Assembly: GCF_024758505.1 (NCBI RefSeq)
Contig: NZ_CP077970.1
Coordinates: 2,046,001-2,110,000 of the forward strand
Length of the DNA: 64,000 nt
Source: Bradyrhizobium arachidis
Lineage (GTDB): Bacteria > Pseudomonadota > Alphaproteobacteria > Rhizobiales > Xanthobacteraceae
Reading direction: 5' to 3'
In this document: one piece after another, positions 27,045 through 35,832 of the stretch
Numbering within the stretch: position 1 is the stretch's first letter
How the letters are laid out: each line of letters starts with the position of its first letter
Made by a program: the position numbers and the translations under genes
The notes under the pieces: generated by a model
Told to the model about the DNA's origin: nothing
Databases searched by the model: none
What the model saw: only the letters and a program-made list of their open reading frames with translations

Positions 27045-27329
27045 CTACCGGTCCTGCTTTTGCGGCGTGACGCTGTCATTGCGCTCGCGCCAGGGCGCGG
27101 GCGTTGCAGGCCGCAGGCTGCTGTAAGGTGCGATCGTCGAGCGGTAGCCGACGCGCTTAACCGGCGCCGCTGGGTCGGCGGGATCGGCCTGCGCGAGCGG
27201 CGCCGTCGTCGCGGGCATGCAGCCCGACAACGCGATCGCGATGGTGGCCAGAACCGGCCAATGGAATCCAACGTGCCGGCTGCGCGCCGATTGAACGGCG
27301 GCGGGCCTCGCCTCGAAAAGCGTGGTCAT
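27045..27329 (-). CDS. Small lipoprotein of the copper operon
   Basis: This 94-residue protein has a lipoprotein signal ending in IAIALSGCMPAT and a Pro/Ala-rich mature part (PVKRVGYRSTIAPYSSLRPA). The ATG at 27329 has an AGGGA site; a longer upstream reading to 27392 has none. It lies 9 bp before the TolC-type gene. No known domain is recognised. Its position suggests an accessory role in copper tolerance. Confidence 0.7.
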   Translation of the reverse strand: MTTLFEARPAAVQSARSRHVGFHWPVLATIAIALSGCMPATTAPLAQADPADPAAPVKRVGYRSTIAPYSSLRPATPAPWRERNDSVTPQKQDR

Positions 27330-27406
27330 GAATCGTCCCTGATCTGTCTGAAAACCATGGGCACGCGCGCGCAAAAGCGCGCACCGCCGCACGTCATGAG
27401 GTCAGG

Positions 27407-27847
27407 TCAGGCGATGGGAGGGCGGTAGAGGAGGGGAGGCGTCGCGTCGTGCACGAGCGAGGCGACCTCGGGGGTGCAGACCGACACTGGCTGAACCGGC
27501 TTGGCAATGCTCGGAAGATCGGCCGGAAGTGCGGTTGCGCACATCATCGCGCAACAGGGCCCGGGCGCGGTCTTGCCGTCGTGCTGATGCGGAACCGGCG
27601 CCTCCGGTGCGTTCGCATGGTAATGCGCATGGAGTCCCGCGTGATCGTGTGCCGAATCGCCGTGCATGTGCGTTGCATCGGCGTGGTGCTCGTGAATCAC
27701 CGCCGCAACCTGCGTATCATCGTTCAGGCATGGCGCGGCGTTCCCCGTCGCCAACGCGGCAGCGGGCGCCAGTACGCAGAACAGATAGGCGGCTGCAACC
27801 AGCCACCCCATCCGAATCCGCATCGATCGCGTCAATCGTGAAAACAT
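27407..27847 (-). CDS. Exported His-rich, Cys-motif protein heading the copper operon
   Basis: This 146-residue protein has a signal or membrane helix (MGWLVAAAYLFCVLAPAAALA), a His-dense region (VIHEHHADATHMHGD, HDHAGLHAHYHANAP) and a cysteine motif PGPCCAMMC. All these are good copper ligands. It is the promoter-proximal gene of the minus-strand copper cluster and is divergent from an MFS gene. Start at 27847 is tentative; a longer frame to 27943 exists. No named family is recognised. Confidence 0.7.
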   Translation of the reverse strand: MFSRLTRSMRIRMGWLVAAAYLFCVLAPAAALATGNAAPCLNDDTQVAAVIHEHHADATHMHGDSAHDHAGLHAHYHANAPEAPVPHQHDGKTAPGPCCAMMCATALPADLPSIAKPVQPVSVCTPEVASLVHDATPPLLYRPPIA

Positions 27848-28008
27848 CCGCCCAAACAGCTCATTGCACGGCAATCGTGCACGCGCATCTTGCAAGGTAA
27901 TCGCAAAGCGAGATTTCGCCAAGCAATTCTTACTGCAGTGCACCGCGCATGCCTATTATCGCGTCATGATGCTTGACCACAAGGCTGTCAGCGAAGAAGT
28001 TCGCGACC

Positions 28009-29265
28009 GTGCACGCACCAAATCATCCCGGACAACGACCATCTGCTTTCACCCCTGACTCGCGTCAGGCCTGGGTGCGGCTCGTCATCGCACTGCTGAT
28101 CGGCTCGATCGGTGCAGTCGGCATGTGGGCGGTGGTGGTCGTGATTCCCGTGGTGCAGGCCGAATTCGGCGCCACGCGCGGGGCGGTGTCGCTGGCCTTC
28201 ACAATGATGATGTTCGGCTTCGGTCTTGGCGGTGTCATCACCGGCCGGATCACCGATCGCGTCGGCATCGTGCCGGCGATGGCGATCAGCATCGCTTTCC
28301 TCGGCGTCGCCAACGTGCTGGCTGGGCTATCCACCATGCTGTGGCAGTTCGTGGCGGTGTATTTTTTGATCGGGCTCGGCACGTCGGCGACGTTCGCGCC
28401 GCTGATGGCGGAGGCCTCCCACTGGTTCGAGCGCTATCGCGGATTGGCCGTCACCATCGTGGCGAGCGGCAACTATGTCGCGGGCGCGATGTGGCCGCCG
28501 ATCGTGAATTTTGGCATGGAAACCGTCGGCTGGCGCATGACCCATATTTGGATCGGCATCGTCTGCGCGAGCCTGATGGCGATCCTGGTGGTGCTGCTGC
28601 GTGCCCAGATGGGCGACGATCAGGTGCGCAATCACGCCAATGCGCCGCCGCCGCGCGTCGATCTCAACCTCTCCACCAACACGCTCACCGTGCTGCTCTC
28701 GATCTCGAGCATCTCGTGCTGCGTGGCGATGTCGATGCCGCAGGTTCACATCGTCGCCTATTGCGGCGATCTCGGTTACGGCGTGGCGCGCGGCGCCGAA
28801 ATGCTGTCGCTGATGATGGGCTGCGGGATCGTCAGCCGGATCGGCTCGGGCTTCCTCGCCGACAAGGTCGGCGGCATGCGCACGCTGCTGATCGGGTCGA
28901 TCGCGCAGTGCTTTGCGCTGGTGTTCTATCTGTTCTTCGACGGCCTCACCTCGCTCTACCTGATCTCCGCGATGTTCGGCCTGTTCCAGGGGGGCATCGT
29001 GCCGAGTTACGCCATCATCGTGCGCGAGGCGATGCCGGCAAGCCAGGCTGCGACGCGGGTCGGCATCGTGATCTTCGCCTCGGTGTTCGGCATGTCCTTT
29101 GGCGGCTGGATCTCGGGCGTGATCTTTGATGCCACCGGCTCCTATGCCGCGGCCTTCGCCAACGGCGTCGCCTGGAACGCCATCAACATCGCCATCGTCG
29201 TTATGCTTCTGATCCGGGCGCGAATGAATACGGTGCGGACCGGCCGGGGCTTCGCGACGCCCTAA
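28009..29265 (+). CDS. MFS transporter, monocarboxylate-permease-like
   Basis: This protein of about 418 residues has 12 predicted helices and the MFS loop motif GRITDRVGIVPAM between helices 2 and 3, with a similar SGFLADKVGGMRT in the second half. The overall pattern is that of the oxalate/formate antiporter and monocarboxylate-like branch. The substrate cannot be read from sequence. GTG 28009 is preferred; an upstream TTG at 27973 is possible, and neither has a strong Shine-Dalgarno. Its end overlaps the convergent DUF4864 gene by 4 bp. Confidence 0.85.
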   Translation: MHAPNHPGQRPSAFTPDSRQAWVRLVIALLIGSIGAVGMWAVVVVIPVVQAEFGATRGAVSLAFTMMMFGFGLGGVITGRITDRVGIVPAMAISIAFLGVANVLAGLSTMLWQFVAVYFLIGLGTSATFAPLMAEASHWFERYRGLAVTIVASGNYVAGAMWPPIVNFGMETVGWRMTHIWIGIVCASLMAILVVLLRAQMGDDQVRNHANAPPPRVDLNLSTNTLTVLLSISSISCCVAMSMPQVHIVAYCGDLGYGVARGAEMLSLMMGCGIVSRIGSGFLADKVGGMRTLLIGSIAQCFALVFYLFFDGLTSLYLISAMFGLFQGGIVPSYAIIVREAMPASQAATRVGIVIFASVFGMSFGGWISGVIFDATGSYAAAFANGVAWNAINIAIVVMLLIRARMNTVRTGRGFATP

Positions 29266-29666
29266 ACCGACTGTCCCGCCTTCAACAACGAGCAGCCCGT
29301 GATCTTGTAGCTGCCGTCGCCCTGGAGCTCGAGCGTGTAGAGTGCGACCCAGGCTTCACCCTTGTCGTCGACGATGTTGACGCGCTGGGCGATCCAGGTG
29401 CCGTCGACCTTGCTGTCGCCGAACTCAAAGCTCCTGTGACGGTAAACCGGCGCGTAGGAGTTTTGCACCATGGAGAGGAAGATGTCGGCCGCCGGGAAGA
29501 TCTGCTTGATCGCGGGTGCGGCATGGGAATAGGCGGCCGCGGCGTCGTCGCGGCCGAACGCCTGCTCCTGGGCGCGGATCACGCCTTGCGCGGCTGCGAT
29601 GTCGTCGGCCGCGAGTGCGGATGCACCGCCGAGCAACACAAAGATCAGGACAAGGAGCGCACGCAT
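29262..29666 (-). CDS. DUF4864 exported protein
   Basis: This 134-residue protein has a signal peptide (LLVLIFVLLGGASALA) and an alpha+beta domain typical of DUF4864: VIRAQEQAFGRDDAAAAYSHAAP, then SFEFGDSKVDGTWIAQRVNI and LQGDGSYKITGCSLL. The fold resembles NTF2-like domains. Function is unknown. ATG 29666 has a GAGG 11 bp upstream. It may be co-transcribed with the cupin gene 65 bp upstream. Confidence 0.8.
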   Translation of the reverse strand: MRALLVLIFVLLGGASALAADDIAAAQGVIRAQEQAFGRDDAAAAYSHAAPAIKQIFPAADIFLSMVQNSYAPVYRHRSFEFGDSKVDGTWIAQRVNIVDDKGEAWVALYTLELQGDGSYKITGCSLLKAGQSV

Positions 29667-29731
29667 GGCAAAACCTCGCTGGTGGTCCCGGCCAAGCAAG
29701 ATTATCGCCACGCGGACGCCCAGGCAAACCG

Positions 29732-30148
29732 CTAATGCGACAGCAGATCAAGGAACGGCGCATCGACCGTGCTGACATAGAGGATCACGACCTTGGTCTC
29801 TCGATCGGTCCGGTTGTAACCGGTCATCGCTACGCCAGGCGGTTCCACCAGCGCCTCGCCAGCTTTCACCGTGAGCGGCGGCCTACCGGCGAGCTCCAGC
29901 GTGAAGGCGCCTTCGAGCACGTAGACGGTCACCGGGAAGCGGTGGGTGTGATAGACCGTCTTGTCGCCCGGCTTGAACGACGCGGTCATGACCCGCACGG
30001 ACTGCTTCTCGTCCCTTGGCAAGCCTTCAACCACTTGCTGGAGCACCAGATTCGGCTTGGCGAGACCGTGCGCCCCATGATCCTGCGCGGTTGCCCCGGC
30101 GGACCATCCCAGAAAAATTGCGGCGCTGAGGGCGAGGTGAGGGCGCAT
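29732..30148 (-). CDS. Exported cupin-domain protein
   Basis: This 138-residue protein has a signal peptide (LALSAAIFLGWSAGATAQ) and a single cupin barrel with the metal-ligand motif PGDKTVYHTHRFPVTVYVLEG and the second strand pair VKAGEALVEPPGVAMTGYN. The family includes small periplasmic enzymes and ligand-binding proteins; the substrate is unknown. GGAGA precedes ATG 30148. It is divergent from a LysR regulator by about 110 bp, so it is a likely target. Confidence 0.82.
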   Translation of the reverse strand: MRPHLALSAAIFLGWSAGATAQDHGAHGLAKPNLVLQQVVEGLPRDEKQSVRVMTASFKPGDKTVYHTHRFPVTVYVLEGAFTLELAGRPPLTVKAGEALVEPPGVAMTGYNRTDRETKVVILYVSTVDAPFLDLLSH

Positions 30149-30255
30149 CTTAAGTCTCCATTTCAAGTCGCTGATCGCATCAGCCTAGGAGCCGTCGTTC
30201 GGGGCCGGGAGCCGCAACATTGCGCGCGGCGGCCGCAAAAGTGCATAATCCCCTG

Positions 30256-31146
30256 ATGTTCGACTGGAACGACCTCAAATATTTCCTGGCGGTCGCGCGG
30301 CATGGCAGCACCATCGCCGCCGGCAAGGCGCTCGGCCTCAGCCAGTCGACCGTGCATCGCAGGCTCGAAGAGCTGGAGCGACAGCTCGGCCGCGCGCTGG
30401 TGACGCGCCAGCCGAGCGGCTATCGCCTCACCGAATTCGGTCACATCATGCTGCCCTATGCGGAGCGGATCGAAGTCACCATCGACGACTTCCAGCGGCG
30501 GACGACCGACGTCGATCAGGATATGAAGGGCGCGATCCGCGTCACCTGTCCCGAACCGATCGTCGCCCGTCTGATTCAATCCGGCCTGATTGACAACTTT
30601 CACGCCATGCATCCCTCGCTCCGCGTCGAATTCGTAATGAGCGACCGCTATCTCGATCTGTCGAAGGGCGAGGTCGATGTCGCCTTTCGCTCCGGTGATA
30701 CCGACGACGAACTGGTCGGTCGCAAGCTCGCCGAGTCGATCTGGGCGGTTTACGCCAGCCGCGATTATCAGGAGCGGCACGGCACGCCGGAGCGCGTCGA
30801 GGATCTCGCGCGGCATCTGCTGGTCGGGCTGGATGAGTCGCTTGGCAATCACCGCGCCGTCAAATGGCTGAAGGAGGTCGCGCCGGACGCAAAGATGGCG
30901 GCGCGCATTAACAGCGTGCTCGGCCTGGTTTCAGCGATCAAGTCCGGCGTCGGTATCGGTCCGCTTCCGATTGCGCTCGGCGATGCCGAGGCCGACCTCG
31001 TGCGCGTGCTCGGCCCAATCCCGGAATTGACGCGGAGCTGGCGCATCCTGACGCATCCGGATCTGCGGCGCGTGCCGCGGATATCGGCGTTCTTCGATTT
31101 CATCGTGCTCCAGCGCGAGGCGTTGAAGCCGATCCTCACCGGTTGA
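30256..31146 (+). CDS. LysR-family transcriptional regulator
   Basis: This 296-residue protein begins MFDWNDLKYFLAVARHGS and continues AAGKALGLSQSTVHRRLEELE, a canonical LysR winged helix-turn-helix, followed by the periplasmic-binding-like effector domain (VDVAFRSGDTDDELVGRKL). ATG 30256 gives the standard N-terminus. It is divergent from the cupin gene and 2 bp from the end of the convergent tetR gene. The effector is unknown. Confidence 0.92.
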   Translation: MFDWNDLKYFLAVARHGSTIAAGKALGLSQSTVHRRLEELERQLGRALVTRQPSGYRLTEFGHIMLPYAERIEVTIDDFQRRTTDVDQDMKGAIRVTCPEPIVARLIQSGLIDNFHAMHPSLRVEFVMSDRYLDLSKGEVDVAFRSGDTDDELVGRKLAESIWAVYASRDYQERHGTPERVEDLARHLLVGLDESLGNHRAVKWLKEVAPDAKMAARINSVLGLVSAIKSGVGIGPLPIALGDAEADLVRVLGPIPELTRSWRILTHPDLRRVPRISAFFDFIVLQREALKPILTG

Positions 31147-31148
31147 GG

Positions 31149-31793
31149 CTAACGCTTCCGCTTTGCGGTCGGCTTCGCCGGCTTGGAGGCACGCGGTTTT
31201 GGGCGCGGCGTAGTGTTGGACTGCACGCGCAGGCCATCGACGAACACGTCGAGCATTCGCAGCACCGATGATTGCCAGCCGGGCTGGTCGTGCATGTAGC
31301 ACATGCCAATCAGCGCCCGGAGCAGGTCCTGCGGGCCGATGTCGGCGCGCATCTGGCCGGCCGCGGCCGCGCGGTCCAGCAGCGAGCCGATGGCTTTGGT
31401 CAGGCGATCGAACGAGAAGGCGGCGAGCTCGGACGAGCTCTGGAACGTCAAGGCAAGTGCGGCCGACATGCCCTTCTTGGTTGCGACGAACTCGACATTG
31501 GAGCGCAGCCAGCGCCGCAGCGCGTCGACCGGATCCTTGGCATTCTTCAATTGCTCGGCGAGCTCGCAGAGCTGCTCGACCTCGCGCCGGTACACCGCCT
31601 CGAACAGGTCCTCGCGCGTCGGAAAGTGGCGATAAAGCGTGCCGATGCCAACGCCAGCGCGTTTCGCGACGGCTTCCAGGCTCGCCTCCGGACCTCCGGC
31701 GCTGAACACGGCCTTCGCCGCTTCGAGCACGCGCTCGCGATTGCGCACGGCGTCGGCGCGGGGTTTTCGGATCGGGTCGGTGTGGTCGTCCAT
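31149..31793 (-). CDS. TetR-family transcriptional repressor
   Basis: This 214-residue protein has an N-terminal TetR helix-turn-helix (AKRAGVGIGTLYRHFPTRED) and an all-helical ligand-binding domain ending in a Lys/Pro-rich tail. It is divergent from the molybdenum hydroxylase operon by 240 bp. A 6-bp inverted repeat with 14-bp spacing (31800-31825) sits immediately upstream of its start and could be its operator. The likely regulated set is itself plus the oxidoreductase genes. Confidence 0.92.
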   Translation of the reverse strand: MDDHTDPIRKPRADAVRNRERVLEAAKAVFSAGGPEASLEAVAKRAGVGIGTLYRHFPTREDLFEAVYRREVEQLCELAEQLKNAKDPVDALRRWLRSNVEFVATKKGMSAALALTFQSSSELAAFSFDRLTKAIGSLLDRAAAAGQMRADIGPQDLLRALIGMCYMHDQPGWQSSVLRMLDVFVDGLRVQSNTTPRPKPRASKPAKPTAKRKR

Positions 31794-31799
31794 GCCGAT

Positions 31800-31825
31800 A
31801 ATCTAGATCACGAATTGGTTAGATT
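31800..31825. promoter_or_regulatory. Inverted repeat, candidate TetR operator
   Basis: AATCTA (31800-31805) is inverted as TAGATT (31820-31825), a 26-bp symmetric site 7 bp from the tetR start codon. The size fits a TetR dimer footprint. It is inferred from symmetry only. Confidence 0.45.
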
Positions 31826-31906
31826 GAACCCTTGCCGGGCCGCATCGCGTTGTCTGCGCACGGGCTTTTGACGGATTCCAAATATTTTTCGCTGGCCCTT
31901 GTTAAA

Positions 31907-31921
31907 CGGAGGGTTCCTCCG
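31907..31921. promoter_or_regulatory. Perfect palindrome CGGAGG-GTT-CCTCCG upstream of the hydroxylase operon
   Basis: This 6-bp stem with a 3-base loop lies about 113 bp before the 2Fe-2S subunit gene in the tetR-divergent region. It could be an operator or a leader hairpin. Confidence 0.4.
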
Positions 31922-32033
31922 TATCTTGCCGAGCAACGTCGACCCGGAAAATGTCCGGGCGGCGCGAATCGACGGCGGTCTCGTGAACGAGCGCCGGCCG
32001 ATGACTCATGTCCAAATCTGATCGGAGCCTTGT

Positions 32034-32531
32034 ATGACTAACTCCATCAGCCTCACCGTGAACGGTGCGCGGCGCGAATTCGTCCTCGACGACCCGCGCG
32101 TCACGCTGCTCGATCTCCTGCGTGAGCGCCTTCAACTCACCGGCACCAAGAAGGGATGCGACCGCGGCCAGTGCGGCGCCTGCACCATTCTCGTCGACGG
32201 CAGGCGGATCAATTCCTGCCTCGCGCTCGCGATCAGTCACGACGGCGCCGACATCCTTACCATCGAAGGCATCGCGCACGGCGACCAGTTGCATCCCGTG
32301 CAGGCCGCCTTCATCGCCCATGACGGTTTTCAGTGCGGCTTCTGCACGCCCGGCCAGATCATGAGTGCGATCGGCATGATGCGGGAAGCGCAGGCGGGCG
32401 ATGATCCCGAGCGCATCCGCGAATGCATGAGCGGCAACCTCTGCCGTTGCGGCGCCTATGCCGGCATCGTCGATGCCGTGCTCGAGGTGCAGACCAGCCA
32501 GAACGAAGCCAACCAGAGGCTGTCAGCATGA
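32034..32531 (+). CDS. Molybdenum hydroxylase, [2Fe-2S] subunit (PaoA/YagT-like)
   Basis: This 165-residue protein has the plant-ferredoxin-type cluster CDRGQCGACTILVDGRRINSC and the second cluster motifs CGFCTPGQ and CRCG. It passes electrons between the Mo site and FAD in xanthine-oxidase-family enzymes. Unlike E. coli YagT (PaoA) it has no Tat signal, so the complex should be cytoplasmic. GGAG precedes ATG 32034. Its stop overlaps the next ATG (ATGA). Confidence 0.93.
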   Translation: MTNSISLTVNGARREFVLDDPRVTLLDLLRERLQLTGTKKGCDRGQCGACTILVDGRRINSCLALAISHDGADILTIEGIAHGDQLHPVQAAFIAHDGFQCGFCTPGQIMSAIGMMREAQAGDDPERIRECMSGNLCRCGAYAGIVDAVLEVQTSQNEANQRLSA

Positions 32532-33583
32532 AACAGTTCGATTACGTCAGGCCTGCGACGATCGCCGAGGCCGTTGCCGCAGCCGCGCAGCCGGGTTCGG
32601 CCTATCTCGCCGCAGGCACCAACCTGCTCGACCTCATGAAGGGCGGGATCAGTCGCCCGGATCGTCTGGTTGACGTCACGCGCTTACCCGGACTTGACCG
32701 GATCGAGCATCTCGCCGACGGCAGCGTGCGCATCGGCGCCCTCGTGCGCAATTCCGATCTCGCGCACGATGCCGCCTTCGCCAAGGCATATCCAGCCGTC
32801 GCCGAGGCGCTGCTATCGGGCGCATCAGCGCAATTGCGAAATGCTGCGACGGTCGGTGGCAATCTCCTGCAGCGAACGCGCTGCGCCTATTTCTACGATA
32901 CCGCCAACCGCTGCAACAAGCGCCAGGCCGGCAGTGGCTGCGATGCCCGCGGCGGCGAGAACCGGCTGCATGCCGTGCTCGGCTGGAGCGACAGCTGCAT
33001 CGCCACGCACCCGTCCGATTTTTGCGTGCCGCTCGTCGCGCTCGATGCGATCGTCGAGATCGAGGGCAAGGGCGGCCGCCGCGAACTTCCGCTGGAAGAG
33101 CTGCACCGTTTGCCGGGCGGCGCCCCGGAGCGGGACAGCGCGCTTGGATCAGGCGATCTCATCGTTGCTGTGCGCTTGCCGCCTGCGGCGCGTGGCTTCG
33201 CCGCGCATGCGCGCTATCTGAAGGTCCGCGAGCGTACGTCCTATGCCTTTGCCGTCGTGTCGGCAGCAGCCGCGTTGAGGGTTGAGAACGGCAAGATCGC
33301 GGAAGCCCGGCTTGCGCTGGGCGGCGTCGCGGCAAAGCCGTGGCGCGTTCGCGCGGCCGAGCAGGTGTTGACGGGCGCTGCGCCGAACGCCGCTAGTTTC
33401 CTCGAAGCCGCACAGCTTGCGCTGTCAGGTGCAAAACCGTCCGGTGACAATGCCTTCAAGATCGAGCTGGCGCGCCGCATCGTCGTGCGCGCGCTGACTC
33501 ACTCCGCGGCCGGCACGCCAAAGCGCATTCCCGCGCTGCCGGCCTCTCCTTTCGCATCGGTTTCCGGAGCCCTGCATGTCTGA
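32528..33583 (+). CDS. Molybdenum hydroxylase, FAD subunit with extra Fe-S insertion (PaoB/YagS-like)
   Basis: This 351-residue protein has the FAD-binding signature AAGTNLLDLMKGG and NAATVGGNLLQRTRCAYFYD, and the insertion CNKRQAGSGCDARGG followed by HAVLGWSDSCIATHPSDFCV. In PaoB this insertion carries an extra [4Fe-4S] cluster, and the Cys residues are conserved here. ATG 32528 overlaps the previous stop. The end overlaps the Mo-subunit start by 8 bp, so all three are tightly coupled. Confidence 0.92.
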   Translation: MKQFDYVRPATIAEAVAAAAQPGSAYLAAGTNLLDLMKGGISRPDRLVDVTRLPGLDRIEHLADGSVRIGALVRNSDLAHDAAFAKAYPAVAEALLSGASAQLRNAATVGGNLLQRTRCAYFYDTANRCNKRQAGSGCDARGGENRLHAVLGWSDSCIATHPSDFCVPLVALDAIVEIEGKGGRRELPLEELHRLPGGAPERDSALGSGDLIVAVRLPPAARGFAAHARYLKVRERTSYAFAVVSAAAALRVENGKIAEARLALGGVAAKPWRVRAAEQVLTGAAPNAASFLEAAQLALSGAKPSGDNAFKIELARRIVVRALTHSAAGTPKRIPALPASPFASVSGALHV

Positions 33584-35831
33584 GCTCAATCTCACAACCG
33601 CGCCCGCCCATGTCCGGCATGGTTCGAACATCGGCCAGCCGTTGACCCGTCGCGACGGCGTCTTGAAGGTCAAGGGGCAGGCGACCTATGCCGCGGACAA
33701 TCACCCGCCCGGCATGCTGTTCGCGGTGATCGCGGCCTCCAGCATCGCGCGGGGCCGCGTGACGTCGCTGGATGTCGCGGCGGCGAAGCGCCATCCCGGT
33801 GTTGTCGAGGTGATGACGTCGAGCAACAAACCGCCACTCGCGATCGATCCGGAAATCAAGACCAACCCGTTCGTGTTCCGGATGGAGTCCCTGCAAAACG
33901 ACGAAGTCCGCTACGCCAACCAGCCGATTGCGGTCGTGATCGCGCATTCGCTGGAGGCTGCGACCGAGGGCGCCGCGCTGCTGGCACCGCGTTACGAAGC
34001 GTTGCCGCCGCGCGTCGGTCTCGATGCCGGCGAGGTCTTCGTGCCGCCGGCGGTCGGTGTCGGCAACCCGACCGTCAACGAACATGGCGACGTCGAGGCG
34101 GGCCTCGCATCGGCGGCGAAGCGGATCGATGCGACCTACGAGACTCCGCCGCAATATCACAACGCGATGGAGCCGCACGCGATCGTCGTGGCCTGGGACG
34201 GCGACCGGTTGTCGATCGACATGCCGACCCAGGGCCTGGTCCTGTCGCGCGCTCGTATCGCCGAATTGTTCGGGCTTCCGCACGAGAACATCCATATCCG
34301 CAGCCCGTTCCTCGGCGGCGGTTTCGGCTCCAAGGGACTGATGGGCGGGCCGCCGGTGCTCGGCATCATGGCGGCAAAGCTGGTCGGGAAGCCCGTCAAG
34401 CTCGTGCTGCGCCGTGAGCAGATGTACGGCCCGGTCGGCCATCGCGCCCCGACGCGCCAGCGCCTGCGTCTCGGCGCGGACGGCGAAGGACAGCTGACCG
34501 CGATCGAGCATCACGCGCGCACGGTGTCGAGCACCTACGACGACTTTTACGAGCCGGCTGCCGACGCATCGCACACGCTCTATGCGAGTCCGGCGATCCG
34601 GACCACGCATGACGCGGTGCGCGTCGACACCGGCACGCCGCTGTTCATGCGCGCGCCCGGCGAAGCCACCGGATCGCTGGCGCTGGAAAGCGCCATCGAC
34701 GAGGTGGCCTGGGCTTGCGGCATGGACCCGCTCGCCTTCCGCCTGAAGAACTATGCCGAGGTCGAGCCGATCACCGGCAGGCCATTCTCCTCCAAGGCGC
34801 TGCGCGCCTGCTACGAGCAGGGCGCCACGCGCTTCGGCTGGGCGAAGCGCAAGCTTGCGCCGCGCGAGATGCGCGATCAAGACGGCCACCTCGTGGGCTG
34901 GGGCATGGGCACCGCAACCTTCCCGGCGCTGATGTTCCAGGCTGAAGCGCGCGCCGCGATCCGCCGTGACGGCTCGGGCATCATGGAGATCGGCGCGCAC
35001 GATATGGGGCAGGGCGCCTGGACGGCGTTTGCCCAGATCGCGGCCGACGGCCTCGGGCTCGACATCGATAGCGTCGAGTTCAGGTCCGGCCATTCCGGGT
35101 TGCCCGATGCCGGCATTGCCGGCGGCTCCGCGCACACCGCGACCGCGGGCGCCGCGATCCATAATGCAGGCGCGGCGGTGATCGCAAGACTCGCCGATCT
35201 CGCGACCAAGGATGAGCGCTCACCGTTATTCGGTGCCGGCAATGCCGGCGTGATCGCCCGCGACGGAAAGCTGTTCCGGCGCGACGACGAAAGCCGCGGC
35301 GAAAGCTATGCCGACATTCTCTCGCGGGCCGGTCTCGCCGAGGTCGAGGCGCGCGGCACAGGCGCGCCCAATCCCACGGCGCAGGCGGATTACGCGATGC
35401 ATGCGCATGGCGCCGTCTTCGCCGAGGTGAAGGTCGATCCCGAACTCGGTCAGGTCCGCGTCACGCGCATGGTGGGCGCCTTCGCTGCGGGGCGCATCGT
35501 CAATCCGCAGCTGGTGAAGAGCCAGCTCTTTGGCGGCATGATCTGGGGCGTGTCCTTTGCCCTTCACGAGGAGGCCATCACGGACCGGCGCACCGGCCGG
35601 ATCATGAATGCGAATCTCGGCGAGTACCACATCCCCGTGAATGCCGATGTACCTTCGCTCGACGTGTTGACGGTCGAGGAGCACGATCCGCATGTGAATG
35701 CGCTCGGCATCAAGGGTGTCGGCGAGATCGGCATCACCGGCAGTGCCGGTGCGGTCGCCAACGCCGTGTGGCACGCGACCGGCGTGCGCGTGCGCCGCTT
35801 CCCGATCCGGATCGAGGAGCTGCTGATCTAA
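33576..35831 (+). CDS. Molybdenum hydroxylase, molybdopterin-binding subunit (PaoC/YagR-like)
   Basis: This 751-residue catalytic subunit has the Moco-binding segments SPFLGGGFGSKG, FMRAPGEATGSLALESAIDE, GAHDMGQGAWT and GGSAHTATAGA, and the active-site Glu in KGVGEIGITGSAGAV. Length and order match the aldehyde oxidase branch that pairs with YagS-type FAD subunits. The natural substrate is probably an aromatic or aliphatic aldehyde, by inference. No Moco-insertion chaperone (PaoD/XdhC-like) gene is adjacent. Confidence 0.93.
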   Translation: MSELNLTTAPAHVRHGSNIGQPLTRRDGVLKVKGQATYAADNHPPGMLFAVIAASSIARGRVTSLDVAAAKRHPGVVEVMTSSNKPPLAIDPEIKTNPFVFRMESLQNDEVRYANQPIAVVIAHSLEAATEGAALLAPRYEALPPRVGLDAGEVFVPPAVGVGNPTVNEHGDVEAGLASAAKRIDATYETPPQYHNAMEPHAIVVAWDGDRLSIDMPTQGLVLSRARIAELFGLPHENIHIRSPFLGGGFGSKGLMGGPPVLGIMAAKLVGKPVKLVLRREQMYGPVGHRAPTRQRLRLGADGEGQLTAIEHHARTVSSTYDDFYEPAADASHTLYASPAIRTTHDAVRVDTGTPLFMRAPGEATGSLALESAIDEVAWACGMDPLAFRLKNYAEVEPITGRPFSSKALRACYEQGATRFGWAKRKLAPREMRDQDGHLVGWGMGTATFPALMFQAEARAAIRRDGSGIMEIGAHDMGQGAWTAFAQIAADGLGLDIDSVEFRSGHSGLPDAGIAGGSAHTATAGAAIHNAGAAVIARLADLATKDERSPLFGAGNAGVIARDGKLFRRDDESRGESYADILSRAGLAEVEARGTGAPNPTAQADYAMHAHGAVFAEVKVDPELGQVRVTRMVGAFAAGRIVNPQLVKSQLFGGMIWGVSFALHEEAITDRRTGRIMNANLGEYHIPVNADVPSLDVLTVEEHDPHVNALGIKGVGEIGITGSAGAVANAVWHATGVRVRRFPIRIEELLI

Positions 35832-35832
35832 T

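Noticed and set aside
33456..35162. About 570-residue minus-strand frame opposite the molybdopterin subunit
   Set aside because: It has shadow composition and no motifs; the plus-strand subunit has all expected cofactor motifs.
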